64,000 bases of DNA from Lasioglossum baleicum (taxonomy: Eukaryota > Arthropoda > Insecta > Hymenoptera > Halictidae), in contig NW_027469105.1 of the NCBI RefSeq assembly GCF_051020765.1, positions 992,001 through 1,056,000 on the forward strand, read 5' to 3'. Made by a program: the position numbers and the translations under genes. A model generated the notes under the pieces. That model saw only the letters and a list, made by a program, of their open reading frames with translations. It made no database searches and was not told the origin of the DNA. This document shows, piece by piece, positions 26,246 to 39,188 of this stretch (position 1 is the stretch's first letter; every line of letters starts with the position of its first letter).

Positions 26246-28037
26246 ATGAGTAATGTGTCATGCGTTATGCGTTATGCGTTATTCGTTAAGCGTTATGCTT
26301 TATGCGTTATGCGTTATGCGTTATGCGTTATGCGTTATGCGTTATGCGTTATGCGTTATGCGTTATGCGTTATGCGTCATGCGTCATGCGTAATGCGTTA
26401 TGCGTTATGCGTTATGCGTTATGCGTTATGCGTTATGCGTTATGCGTTATGCGTTATGCGTTATGCGTTATGCGTTATGCGTTATCCGTTATGCGTTACG
26501 CGTTACGCGTTATGCGTTATGCGTTATGCGTTATGCGTTATGCGTTATGCGTTATGCGTTATGCGTTATGCGTTATGCGATATGCGTTATGCGTTATGAC
26601 TTTTTCATTGAGCGTTATGCGTTATGCGTAATGCGTTATGCATTATGCGTTATGCGTTATGCGTAATGCGTTATGAGTAATGTGTCATGCGTTATGCGTT
26701 ATGGACTATGCTTTATGCGTTATGCGTTATGGGTTATCCGTTATGCGTCATGCGTTATGCGTTATGCGTTATGCGTTATGCGTTATGCGTTATGCGTTAT
26801 GCGTTATGCGTTATGCGTTATGCGTTATGCGTTATGCGTTATGCGTTATGCGTTATGCGTTATGCGTTATGCGTTATGCGTTATGCGTTATGCGTTATGC
26901 GTTATGCGTTATGCGTTATGCGTTATGCGTTATGCGTTATGCGTTATGCGTTATGCGTTATGCGTTATGCGTTATGCGTTATGCGTTATGCGTTATGCGT
27001 TATGCGTTATGCGTTATGCGTTATGCGTTATGCGTTATGCGTTATGCGTTATGCGTTATGCGTTATGCGTTATGCGTTATGCGTTATGCGTTATGCGTTA
27101 TGCGTTATGCGTTATGCGTTATGCGTTATGCGTTATGCGTTATGCGTTATGCGTTATGCGTTATGCGTTATGCGTTATGCGTTATGCGTTATGCGTTATG
27201 CGTTATGCGTTATGTGTTATGCGTTGTGCTTTACGGGTTATGCGATATGCGTTATGCGTTATGACTTTTTCATTGAGCGTTATGCGTTATGCGTAATGCG
27301 TTATGCATTATGCGTTATGCGTTATGCGTAATGCGTTATGAGTAATGTGTCATGCGTTATGCGTTATGGACTATGCTTTATGCGTTATGCGTTATGGGTT
27401 ATCCGTTATGCGTCATGCGTTATGCGTTATTCGTTATGCGTTATGCGTTATGCGTTGTGCGTTATGCGTTATGCGTTATGCGTTATGCGATATGCGTTAT
27501 GCGTTATGCGTTATGCGTTATACGTTACGTGTTACGCGTTATGCGTTACGCGTTATGCGTTATGCGTTATGCGTTATGCGTTATGCGTTATTCGTTATGC
27601 GTTATGCGTTATGCGTTATGCGATGTGCGTTATGCGTTATGCGTTATGCGTTATTCGTTATGCGTTATGCGTTATGCGTTATGCGTTATGCGTTATGCGT
27701 TATGCGTTATGCGTTATGCGTTATGCGTTATGCGTTATGCGTTATGCGTTATGCGTTATGCGTTATGCGTTAAGCATTATGACTTTTTCATTGAGCGTTA
27801 TGCGTTATGACTTTTCCATTGAGCGTTATGCGTTATTCGTTATGGGTTATGCGTTATGCGTTATGGGTTATGCGTTATGCGTTATGCGCTATGCGTTATG
27901 CGTTATGCATTATGCGTTATGCGTTATCCGTTATGCGTTATGCGTTATGCGTTATGCGATATGCGTCATGCGTTAAGCGTTATGCGTTATGCATTATGCG
28001 TTATCCGTTATGCGTTATGCGTTATGCGTAATGCGTT
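26246..28037 (+). repeat. S 26246 (427), G 26673 (665), G 27338 (700)
   Basis: S lacks the B core and goes from plain units to gcgatat, gactttt and gcgtaat. G 26673 is a 66-unit run (26752-27213) closed by short B (core 27221). G 27338 carries the pair acgttac then gtgttac near 27524, a state shared only with G 36004 and G 42276, plus private gcgttgt near 27454 and gcgctat near 27888. Confidence 0.83.
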
Positions 28038-29395
28038 ATGAGTAATGTGTCATGCGTTATGCGTTATGCGTTATGCGTTATGCGTTACGCGTTATGCGTT
28101 TCGCGTTATGCGTTACGCGTTATGCGTTATGCGTTATGCGTTATGCGTTATGCGTTATGCGTTATGCGTTATGCGTTATGCGTTATGCGTTATGCGTTAT
28201 GCGTTATGCGTTATGCGTTATGCGTTATGCGTTATGCGTTATGCGTTATGCGTTATGCGTTATGCGTTATGCGTTATGCGTTATGCGTTATGCGTTATGC
28301 GTTATGCGTTATGCGTTATGCGTTATGCGTTATGCGTTATGCGTTATGCGTTATGCGTTATGCGTTATGCGTTACGCGTTACGCGTTATGCGTTATGCGT
28401 TATGCGTTATGCGTTATGCGTTATGCGTTATGCGTTATGTGTTATGCGTTATGCGTTAAGCGTTATACGTTATGCGTTATGCGTTATGTGTTATGCGTTA
28501 TGCGTTATGTGTTATGCGTTGTGCTTTACGGGTTATGCGATATGCGTTATGCGTTATGACTTTTTCATTGAACGTTATGCGTTATGCGATATGCGTTATG
28601 CGTTATGCGTTATGCGTTATGCGTTATGCGTTATGCGTTATGCGTTATGCGTTATGCGTTATGCGTTATGCGTTATGCGTTATGCGTTATGCGTTACGCG
28701 TTATGCGTTACGCGTTATGCGTTATGCGTTATGCGTTATGCGTTATTCGTTATGCGTTATGCGTTATGCGTTATGCGTTATGCGTTATGCGTTATGCGTT
28801 ATGCGATATGCGTTATGCGTTATGCGTTATGCGTTATGCGTTATGCGTTATGCGTTACGCGTTATGCGTTACGCGTTATGCGTTATGCGTTATGCGTTAT
28901 GCGTTATGCGTTATGCGTTATTCGTTATGCGTTATGCGTTATGCGTTATGCGTTATGCGTTATGCGTTATGCGTTATGCGTTATGCGATGTGCGTTATGC
29001 GTTATGCGTTATGCGTTATGCGTTATGCGTTATGCGTTATGCGTTATGCGTTATGCGTTATGCGTTATGCGTTATGCGTTATGCGTTATGCGTTAAGCAT
29101 TATGACTTTTTCATTGAGCGTTATGCGTTATGACTTTTCCATTGAGCGTTATGCGTTATTCGTTATGGGTTATGCGTTATGCGTTATGGGTTATGCGTTA
29201 TGCGTTATGCGTTATGCGTTATGCGTTATGCATTATGCGTTATGCGTTATCCGTTATGCGTTATGCGTTATGCGTTATGCGTTATGCGTTATGCGTTATG
29301 CATTATGCGTTATGCGTTATCCGTTATGCGTTAAGCGTTATGCGTTATGCATTATGCGTTATCCGTTATGCGTTATGCGTTATGCGTAATGCGTT
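28038..29395 (+). repeat. Reference full-length canonical HOR module (N type, 1358 bp)
   Basis: This is the clearest complete module. In order: M (gagtaat 28040, gtgtcat 28047); C region 28082-28116; 36 perfect units 28117-28368; gcgttac doublet 28369-28382; block B 28439-28592; 14 perfect units; gcgttac alternation 28691-28711; tcgttat 28747; gcgatat 28803; second alternation 28852-28872; tcgttat 28922; gcgatgt 28985; 14 perfect units; block A 29090-29194; a tail with gcattat, ccgttat, gcgttaa and gcgtaat up to the next M at 29396. The tail is the T' form, with a doubled gcattat/ccgttat pair and no gcgatat-gcgtcat. Private change: gcgtttc at 28096. Confidence 0.9.
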
Positions 29396-30669
29396 ATGAG
29401 TAATGTGTCATGCGTTATGCGTTATGCGTTATGCGTTATGCGTTATGCGTTATGCGTTATGCGTTATGCGTTATGCGTTATGCGTTACGCGTTACGCGTT
29501 ATGCGTTATGCGTTATGCGTTATGCGTTATGCGTTATGCGTTATGCGTTATCCGTTATGCGTTATGCGTTATGCGTTATGCGTTATGCGTTATGCGTTAT
29601 GCATTATGCGTTATGCGTTATCCGTTATGCGTTAAGCGTTATGCGTTATGCATTATGCGTTATCCGTTATGCGTTATGCGTTATGCGTAATGCGTTATGA
29701 GTAATGTGTCATGCGTTATGCGTTATGCGTTATGCGTTATGCGTTATGCGTTATGCGTTATGCGTTATGCGTTATGCGTTATGCGTTACGCGTTACGCGT
29801 TATGCGTTATGCGTTATGCGTTATGCGTTATGCGTTATGCGTTATGCGTTATGTGTTATGCGTTATGCGTTATGCGTTATGCGTTATGCGTTATGCGTTA
29901 TGCGTTATGCGTTATGCGTTATGCGTTATGCGTTATGCGTTATGCGTTATGCGTTATGCGTTATGCGTTATGCGTTATGCGTTATGCGTTATGCGTTATG
30001 CGTTATGCGTTATGCGTTATGCGTTATGCGTTATGCGTTATGCGTTATGCGTTATGCGTTATGCGTTATGCGTTATGCGTTATGCGTTATGCGTTATGCG
30101 TTATGCGTTATGCGTTATGCGTTATGCGTTATGCGTTATGCGTTATGCGTTATGCGTTATGCGTTATGCGTTATGCGTTATGCGTTATGCGTTATGCGTT
30201 ATGCGTTATGCGTTATGCGTTATGCGTTATGCGTTATGCGTTATGCGTTATGCGTTATGCGTTATGCGTTATGCGTTATGCGTTATGCGTTATGCGTTAT
30301 GCGTTATGCGTTATGCGTTATGCGTTATGCGTTATGCGTTATGCGTTATGCGTTATGCGTTAAGCATTATGACTTTTTCATTGAGCGTTATGCGTTATGA
30401 CTTTTCCATTGAGCGTTATGCGTTATTCGTTATGGGTTATGCGTTATGCGTTATGGGTTATGCGTTATGCGTTATGCGTTATGCGTTATGCGTTATGCGT
30501 TATGCATTATGCGTTATGCGTTATCCGTTATGCGTTATGCGTTATGCGTTATGCGTTATGCGTTATGCGTTATGCATTATGCGTTATGCGTTATCCGTTA
30601 TGCGTTAAGCGTTATGCGTTATGCATTATGCGTTATCCGTTATGCGTTATGCGTTATGCGTAATGCGTT
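29396..30669 (+). repeat. N 29396 (301 bp) and N 29697 (973 bp)
   Basis: 29396 is a short module of plain run, gcgttac doublet and T' tail. 29697 repeats its left part and then holds gtgttat, a 71-unit run (29860-30356), A at 30357 and T'. Neither has B. With 28038 they form three successive T'-tailed modules. Confidence 0.83.
29860..30356 (+). repeat. Perfect run of 71 units
   Basis: It runs from gtgttat (29853) to the gcgttaa of block A (30357). The length, 497 bp, is an exact multiple of 7. Confidence 0.84.
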
Positions 30670-32048
30670 ATGAGTAATGTGTCATGCGTTATGCGTTATG
30701 CGTTATGCGTTATGCGTTATGCGTTATGCGTTATGCGTTATGCGTTATGCGTTACGCGTTACGCGTTATGCGTTATGCGTTATGCGTTATGCGTTATGCG
30801 TTATGCGTTATGCGTTATGCGTTATGCGTTATGTGTTATGCGTTATGCGTTAAGCGTTATACGTTATGCGTTATGCGTTATGTGTTATGCGTTATGCGTT
30901 ATGTGTTATGCGTTGTGCTTTACGGGTTATGCGATATGCGTTATGCTTTATGACTTTTTCATTGAACGTTATGCGTTATGCGATATGCGTTATGCGTTAT
31001 GCGTTATGCGTTATGCGTTATGCGTTATGCGTTATGCGTTATGCGTTATGTGTTATGCGTTATGCGTTATGCGTTATGCGTTATGCGTTATGCGTTATGC
31101 GTTATGCGTTATGCGTTATGCGTTATGCGTTATGCGTTATGCGTTATGCGTTATGCGTTATGCGTTATGCGTTATGCGTTATGCGTTATGCGTTATGCGT
31201 TATGCGTTATGCGTTATGCGTTATGCGTTATGCGTTATGCGTTATGCGTTATGCGTTATGCGTTATGCGTTATGCGTTATGCGTTATGCGTTATGCGTTA
31301 TGCGTTATGCGTTATGCGTTATGCGTTATGCGTTATGCGTTATGCGTTATGCGTTATGCGTTATGCGTTATGCGTTATGCGTTATGCGTTATGCGTTATG
31401 CGTTATGCGTTATGCGTTATGCGTTATGCGTTATGCGTTATGCGTTATGCGTTATGCGTTATGCGTTATGCGTTATGCGTTATGCGTTATGCGTTATGCG
31501 TTATGCGTTATGCGTTATGCGTTATGCGTTATGCGTTATGCGTTATGCGTTATGCGTTATGCGTTATGCGTTATGCGTTATGCGTTATGCGTTATGCGTT
31601 ATGCGTTATGCGTTATGCGTTATGAGTTATGCGTTATGCGTTATGCGTTATGCGTTATGCGATGTGCGTTATGCGTTATGCGTTATGCGTTATGCGTTAT
31701 GCGTTATGCGTTATGCGTTATGCGTTATGCGTTATGCGTTATGCGTTATGCGTTATGCGTTATGCGTTAAGCATTATGACTTTTTCATTGAGCGTTAAGC
31801 GTTATGACTTTTCCATTGAGCGTTATGCGTTATTCGTTATGGGTTATGCGTTATGCGTTATGCGTTATGGGTTATGCGTTATGCGTTATGCGTTATGCGT
31901 TATGCGTTATGCATTATGCGTTATGCGTTATCCGTTATGCGTTATGCGTTATGCGTTATGCGTTATGCGATATGCGTCATGCGTTAAGCGTTATGCGTTA
32001 TGCATTATGCGTTATCCGTTATGCGTTATGCGTTATGCGTAATGCGTT
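30670..32048 (+). repeat. Long-run module L2 (1379 bp)
   Basis: B (core 30910, with gctttat before gactttt), 9 plain units, gtgttat at 31050, 81 perfect units (31057-31623), gagttat at 31624, gcgatgt, then A at 31764 with the inter-box gcgttaa and three instead of two plain units between the gggttat pair. Confidence 0.86.
31057..31623 (+). repeat. Perfect run of 81 units (L2)
   Basis: It lies between gtgttat at 31050 and gagttat at 31624 and is homologous to 22174-22817, 38456-38763 and 50426-50992, which have 92, 44 and 81 units. Confidence 0.85.
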
Positions 32049-33254
32049 ATGAGTAATGTGTCATGCGTTATGCGTTATGCGTTATGCGTTATGCGTTATG
32101 CGTTATGCGTTATGCGTTATGCGTTATGCGTTATGCGTTATGCGTTATGCGTTATGCGTTATGCGTTATGCGTTATGCGTTAAGCGTTATGCGTTATGCG
32201 TTACGCGTTACGCGTTATGCGTTATGCGTTATGCGTTATGCGTTATGCGTTATGCGTTATGCGTTATGCGTTATGCGTTATGTGTTATGCGTTATGCGTT
32301 AAGCGTTATACGTTATGCGTTATGCGTTATGTGTTATGCGTTATGCGTTATGTGTTATGCGTTGTGCTTTACGGGTTATGCGATATGCGTTATGCGTTAT
32401 GACTTTTTCATTGAACGTTATGCGTTATGCGATATGCGTTATGCGTTATGCGTTATGCGTTATGCGTTATGCGTTATGCGTTATGCGTTATGCGTTATGC
32501 GTTATGCGTTATGCGTTATGCGTTACGCGTTATGCGTTACGCGTTATGCGTTATGCGTTATGCGTTATTCGTTATGCGTTATGCGTTATGCGTTATGCGT
32601 TATGCGTTATGCGTTATGCGTTATGCGATATGCGTCATGCGTTAAGCGTTATGCGTTATGCATTATGCGTTATCCGTTATGCGTTATGCGTTATGCGTAA
32701 TGCGTTATGAGTAATGTGTCATGCGTTATGCGTTATGCGTTATTCGTTAAGCGTTATGCTTTATGCGTTATGCGTTATGCGTTATGCGTTATGCGTTATG
32801 CGTTATGCGTTATGCGTTATGCGTTATGCGTCATGCGTCATGCGTAATGCGTTATGCGTTATGCGTTATGCGTTATGCGTTATGCGTTATGCGTTATGTG
32901 TTATGCGTTGTGCTTTACGGGTTATGCGATATGCGTTATGCGTTATGACTTTTTCATTGAGCGTTATGCGTTATGCGTAATGCGTTATGCATTATGCGTT
33001 ATGCGTTATGCGTAATGCGTTATGAGTAATGTGTCATGCGTTATGCGTTATGGACTATGCTTTATGCGTTATGCGTTATGGGTTATCCGTTATGCGTCAT
33101 GCGTTATGCGTTATGCGTTATGCGTTATGCGATATGCGTTATGCGTTATGCGTTATGCGTTATGCGTTATGCGTTATGCGTTATGCGTTATGCGTTATGC
33201 GTTATGCGTTATGCGTTATGCGTTATGCGTTATGCGTTATGCGTTATGCGTTAT
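31764..33254 (+). repeat. 1491-bp segmental tandem duplication, left copy
   Basis: It contains A, T, N 32049 (658 bp, B core 32359), S 32707 (315 bp, B core 32905) and the start of G 33022. Every marker recurs exactly 1491 bp (213 units) later. The copy junction lies in the plain run 33136-33254. A also keeps the unusual three-unit spacing between gggttat units in both copies. Confidence 0.88.
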
Positions 33255-34745
33255 GCGTTAAGCATTATGACTTTTTCATTGAGCGTTAAGCGTTATGACT
33301 TTTCCATTGAGCGTTATGCGTTATTCGTTATGGGTTATGCGTTATGCGTTATGCGTTATGGGTTATGCGTTATGCGTTATGCGTTATGCGTTATGCGTTA
33401 TGCATTATGCGTTATGCGTTATCCGTTATGCGTTATGCGTTATGCGTTATGCGTTATGCGATATGCGTCATGCGTTAAGCGTTATGCGTTATGCATTATG
33501 CGTTATCCGTTATGCGTTATGCGTTATGCGTAATGCGTTATGAGTAATGTGTCATGCGTTATGCGTTATGCGTTATGCGTTATGCGTTATGCGTTATGCG
33601 TTATGCGTTATGCGTTATGCGTTATGCGTTATGCGTTATGCGTTATGCGTTATGCGTTATGCGTTATGCGTTAAGCGTTATGCGTTATGCGTTACGCGTT
33701 ACGCGTTATGCGTTATGCGTTATGCGTTATGCGTTATGCGTTATGCGTTATGCGTTATGCGTTATGCGTTATGTGTTATGCGTTATGCGTTAAGCGTTAT
33801 ACGTTATGCGTTATGCGTTATGTGTTATGCGTTATGCGTTATGTGTTATGCGTTGTGCTTTACGGGTTATGCGATATGCGTTATGCGTTATGACTTTTTC
33901 ATTGAACGTTATGCGTTATGCGATATGCGTTATGCGTTATGCGTTATGCGTTATGCGTTATGCGTTATGCGTTATGCGTTATGCGTTATGCGTTATGCGT
34001 TATGCGTTATGCGTTACGCGTTATGCGTTACGCGTTATGCGTTATGCGTTATGCGTTATTCGTTATGCGTTATGCGTTATGCGTTATGCGTTATGCGTTA
34101 TGCGTTATGCGTTATGCGATATGCGTCGTGCGTTAAGCGTTATGCGTTATGCATTATGCGTTATCCGTTATGCGTTATGCGTTATGCGTAATGCGTTATG
34201 AGTAATGTGTCATGCGTTATGCGTTATGCGTTATTCGTTAAGCGTTATGCTTTATGCGTTATGCGTTATGCGTTATGCGTTATGCGTTATGCGTTATGCG
34301 TTATGCGTTATGCGTTATGCGTCATGCGTCATGCGTAATGCGTTATGCGTTATGCGTTATGCGTTATGCGTTATGCGTTATGCGTTATGTGTTATGCGTT
34401 GTGCTTTACGGGTTATGCGATATGCGTTATGCGTTATGACTTTTTCATTGAGCGTTATGCGTTATGCGTAATGCGTTATGCATTATGCGTTATGCGTTAT
34501 GCGTAATGCGTTATGAGTAATGTGTCATGCGTTATGCGTTATGGACTATGCTTTATGCGTTATGCGTTATGGGTTATCCGTTATGCGTCATGCGTTATGC
34601 GTTATGCGTTATGCGTTATGCGATATGCGTTATGCGTTATGCGTTATGCGTTATGCGTTATGCGTTATGCGTTATGCGTTATGCGTTATGCGTTATGCGT
34701 TATGCGTTATGCGTTATGCGTTATGCGTTATGCGTTATGCGTTAT
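33255..34745 (+). repeat. 1491-bp segmental tandem duplication, right copy
   Basis: It contains A at 33255, N 33540 (B core 33850), S 34198 (B core 34396) and the start of G 34513. Comparing the three forward translations of both copies, I see a single difference: gcgtcgt at 34123 (substitution at 34128) where the left copy has gcgtcat. That near-identity implies a recent event. The right limit inside the plain run 34627-34899 is approximate. Confidence 0.86.
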
Positions 34746-36703
34746 GCGTTATGCGTTATGCGTTATGCGTTATGCGTTATGCGTTATGCGTTATGCGTTA
34801 TGCGTTATGCGTTATGCGTTATGCGTTATGCGTTATGCGTTATGCGTTATGCGTTATGCGTTATGCGTTATGCGTTATGCGTTATGCGTTATGCGTTATG
34901 TGTTATGCGTTGTGCTTTACGGGTTATGCGATATGCGTTATGCGTTATGACTTTTTCATTGAGCGTTATGCGTTATGCGTAATGCGTTATGCATTATGCG
35001 TTATGCGTTATGCGTAATGCGTTATGAGTAATGTGTCATGCGTTATGCGTTATGGACTATGCTTTATGCGTTATGCGTTATGGGTTATCCGTTATGCGTC
35101 ATGCGTTATGCGTTATTCGTTATGCGTTATGCGTTATGCGTTATGCGTTATGCGTAATGCGTTATGCGTTATGCGTTATGCGATATGCGTTATGCGTTAT
35201 GCGTTATGCGTTATGCGTTATGTGTTACGCGTTATGCGTTACGCGTTATGCGTTATGCGTTATGCGTTATGCGTTATGCGTTATGCGTTATTCGTTATGC
35301 GTTATGCGTTATGCGTTATGCGTTATGCGTTATGCGATGTGCGTTATGCGTTATGCGTTATGCGTTATGCGTTATGCGTTATGCGTTATGCGTTATGCGT
35401 TATGCGTTATGCGTTATGCGTTATGCGTTATGCGTTATGCGTTATGCGTTATGCGTTATGCGTTAAGCATTATGACTTTTTCATTGAGCGTTATGCGTTA
35501 TGCGTTATGCGTTATGCGTTATGCGTTATGCGTTATGCGTTATGCGTTATGCGTTATGCGTTATGCGTTATGCGTTATGCGTTATGCGTTATGCGTTATG
35601 CGTTATGCGTTATGCGTTATGCGTTATGCGTTATGCGTTATGCGTTATGCGTTATGCGTCATGCGTTATGCGTTATGCGTTATGCGTTATGCGTTATGCG
35701 TTATGCGTTATGCGTTATGCGTTATGCGTTATGCGTTATGCGTTATGCGTTATGCGTTATGCGTTATGCGTTATGCGTTATGCGTTATGCGTTATGCGTT
35801 ATGCGTTATGCGTTATGCGTTATGCGTTATGCGTTATGCGTTATGCGTTATGCGTTATGCGTTATGCGTTATGCGTTATGTGTTATGCGTTGTGCTTTAC
35901 GGGTTATGCGATATGCCTTATGCGTTATGACTTTTTCATTGAGCGTTATGCGTTATGCGTAATGCGTTATGCATTATGCGTTATGCGTTATGCGTAATGC
36001 GTTATGAGTAATGTGTCATGCGTTATGCGTTATGGACTATGCTTTATGCGTTATGCGTTATGGGTTATCCGTTATGCGTCATGCGTTATGCGTTATTCGT
36101 TATGCGTTATGCGTTATGCGTTATGCGTTATGCGTTATGCGTTATGCGTTATGCGATATGCGTTATGCGTTATGCGTTATGCGTTATACGTTACGTGTTA
36201 CGCGTTATGCGTTACGCGTTATGCGTTATGCGTTATGCGTTATGCGTTATGCGTTATGCGTTATTCGTTATGCGTTATGCGTTATGCGTTATGCGTTATG
36301 CGTTATGCGATGTGCGTTATGCGTTATGCGTTATGCGTTATTCGTTATGCGTTATGCGTTATGCGTTATGCGTTATGCGTTATGCGTTATGCGTTATGCG
36401 TTATGCGTTATGCGTTATGCGTTATGCGTTATGCGTTAAGCATTATGACTTTTTCATTGAGCGTTATGCGTTATGACTTTTCCATTGAGCGTTATGCGTT
36501 ATTCGTTATGGGTTATGCGTTATGCGTTATGGGTTATGCGTTATGCGTTATGCGTTATGCGTTATGCGTTATGCATTATGCGTTATGCGTTATCCGTTAT
36601 GCGTTATGCGTTATGCGTTATGCGATATGCGTCATGCGTTAAGCGTTATGCGTTATGCATTATGCGTTATCCGTTATGCGTTATGCGTTATGCGTAATGC
36701 GTT
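34746..36703 (+). repeat. Rest of G 34513 (511), then G 35024 (980) and G 36004 (700)
   Basis: This is a run of three G modules. G 34513 ends in a 39-unit run (34627-34899) and short B (core 34907). G 35024 has a truncated A at 35460 (first box only) that runs into plain units, gcgtcat at 35656, a 31-unit run and short B (core 35887). G 36004 is the 700-bp form with acgttac-gtgttac. Confidence 0.84.
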
Positions 36704-36705
36704 AT
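36622..36705 (+). repeat. Tail T, representative copy (84 bp before M)
   Basis: In order: gcgatat 36622, gcgtcat 36629, gcgttaa 36636, two plain units, gcattat 36657, one plain unit, ccgttat 36671, two plain units, gcgtaat 36692, one plain unit, then M. This tail closes most N and many G modules. The gcattat unit creates ATGCAT, and gcgttaa creates TTAA. Related T' tails (before 29396, 29697, 30670 and 38062) replace gcgatat-gcgtcat with a second gcattat/ccgttat pair. Confidence 0.85.
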
Positions 36706-38061
36706 GAGTAATGTGTCATGCGTTATGCGTTATGCGTTATGCGTTATGCGTTACGCGTTATGCGTTACGCGTTATGCGTTATGCGTTATGCGTTATGCGT
36801 TATGCGTTATGCGTTATGCGTTATGCGTTATGCGTTATGCGTTATGCGTTATGCGTTATGCGTTATGCGTTATGCGTTATGCGTTATGCGTTATGCGTTA
36901 TGCGTTATGCGTTATGCGTTATGCGTTATGCGTTATGCGTTATGCGTTATGCGTTATGCGTTATGCGTTATGCGTTATGCGTTATGCGTTATGCGTTATG
37001 CGTTATGCGTTATGCGTTATGCGTTATGCGTTATGCGTTATGCGTTACGCGTTACGCGTTATGCGTTATGCGTTATGCGTTATGCGTTATGCGTTATGCG
37101 TTATGCGTTATGTGTTATGCCTTATGCGTTAAGCGTTATACGTTATGCGTTATGCGTTATGTGTTATGCGTTATGCGTTATGTGTTATGCGTTGTGCTTT
37201 ACGGGTTATGCGATATGCGTTATGCGTTATGACTTTTTCATTGAACGTTATGCGTTATGCGATATGCGTTATGCGTTATGCGTTATGCGTTATGCGTTAT
37301 GCGTTATGCGTTATGCGTTATGCGTTATGCGTTATGCGTTATGCGTTATGCGTTATGCGTTACGCGTTATGCGTTACGCGTTATGCGTTATGCGTTATGC
37401 GTTATGCGTTATTCGTTATGCGTTATGCGTTATGCGTTATGCGTTATGCGTTATGCGTTATGCGTTATGCGATATGCGTTATGCGTTATGCGTTATGCGT
37501 TATGCGTTATGCGTTACGCGTTATGCGTTACGCGTTATGCGTTATGCGTTATGCGTTATGCGTTATGCGTTATGCGTTATTCGTTATGCGTTATGCGTTA
37601 TGCGTTATGCGTTATGCGTTATGCGTTATGCGTTATGCGTTATGCGTTATGCGTTATGCGATGTGCGTTATGCGTTATGCGTTATGCGTTATGCGTTATG
37701 CGTTATGCGTTATGCGTTATGCGTTATGCGTTATGCGTTATGCGTTATGCGTTATGCGTTATGCGTTAAGCATTATGACTTTTTCATTGAGCGTTATGCG
37801 TTATGACTTTTCCATTGAGCGTTATGCGTTATTCGTTATGGGTTATGCGTTATGCGTTATGGGTTATGCGTTATGCGTTATGCGTTATGCGTTATGCGTT
37901 ATGCATTATGCGTTATGCGTTATCCGTTATGCGTTATGCGTTATGCGTTATGCGTTATGCGTTATGCATTATGCGTTATGCGTTATCCGTTATGCGTTAA
38001 GCGTTATGCGTTATGCATTATGCGTTATCCGTTATGCGTTATGCGTTATGCGTAATGCGTT
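36704..38061 (+). repeat. Second full-length canonical module, copy of 28038-29395
   Basis: It has exactly the same length (1358 bp) and marker order as 28038-29395, at an offset of 8666 bp (1238 units). The preceding 700-bp G modules (27338 and 36004) match at the same offset, so the shared block is at least 2058 bp. Differences seen are substitutions: gcgtttc at 28096 is gcgttac in this copy, and gccttat at 37119 is private to this copy. Confidence 0.85.
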
Positions 38062-39188
38062 ATGAGTAATGTGTCATGCGTTATGCGTTATGCGTTATGC
38101 GTTATGCGTTATGCGTTATGCGTTATGCGTTATGCGTTATGCGTTACGCGTTACGCGTTATGCGTTATGCGTTATGCGTTATGCGTTATGCGTTATGCGT
38201 TATGCGTTATGCGTTATGTGTTATGCGTTATGCGTTAAGCGTTATACGTTATGCGTTATGCGTTATGTGTTATGCGTTATGCGTTATGTGTTATGCGTTG
38301 TGCTTTACGGGTTATGCGATATGCGTTATGCTTTATGACTTTTTCATTGAACGTTATGCGTTATGCGATATGCGTTATGCGTTATGCGTTATGCGTTATG
38401 CGTTATGCGTTATGCGTTATGCGTTATGCGTTATGCGTTATGCGTTATGTGTTATGCGTTATGCGTTATGCGTTATGCGTTATGCGTTATGCGTTATGCG
38501 TTATGCGTTATGCGTTATGCGTTATGCGTTATGCGTTATGCGTTATGCGTTATGCGTTATGCGTTATGCGTTATGCGTTATGCGTTATGCGTTATGCGTT
38601 ATGCGTTATGCGTTATGCGTTATGCGTTATGCGTTATGCGTTATGCGTTATGCGTTATGCGTTATGCGTTATGCGTTATGCGTTATGCGTTATGCGTTAT
38701 GCGTTATGCGTTATGCGTTATGCGTTATGCGTTATGCGTTATGCGTTATGCGTTATGCGTTATGAGTTATGCGTTATGCGTTATGCGTTATGCGTTATGC
38801 GATGTGCGTTATGCGTTATGCGTTATGCGTTATGCGTTATGCGTTATGCGTTATGCGTTATGCGTTATGCGTTATGCGTTATGCGTTATGCGTTATGCGT
38901 TATGCGTTATGCGTTAAGCATTATGACTTTTTCATTGAGCGTTAAGCGTTATGACTTTTCCATTGAGCGTTATGCGTTATTCGTTATGGGTTATGCGTTA
39001 TGCGTTATGGGTTATGCGTTATGCGTTATGCGTTATGCGTTATGCGTTATGCATTATGCGTTATGCGTTATCCGTTATGCGTTATGCGTTATGCGTTATG
39101 CGTTATGCGATATGCGTCATGCGTTAAGCGTTATGCGTTATGCATTATGCGTTATCCGTTATGCGTTATGCGTTATGCGTAATGCGTT
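38062..39188 (+). repeat. Long-run module L3 (1127 bp)
   Basis: It has the same private marks as L1 and L2 (gctttat in B, core 38295; 11 plain units, gtgttat at 38449; gagttat at 38764; A at 38911 with inter-box gcgttaa), but its perfect run is only 44 units (38456-38763). Confidence 0.86.
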
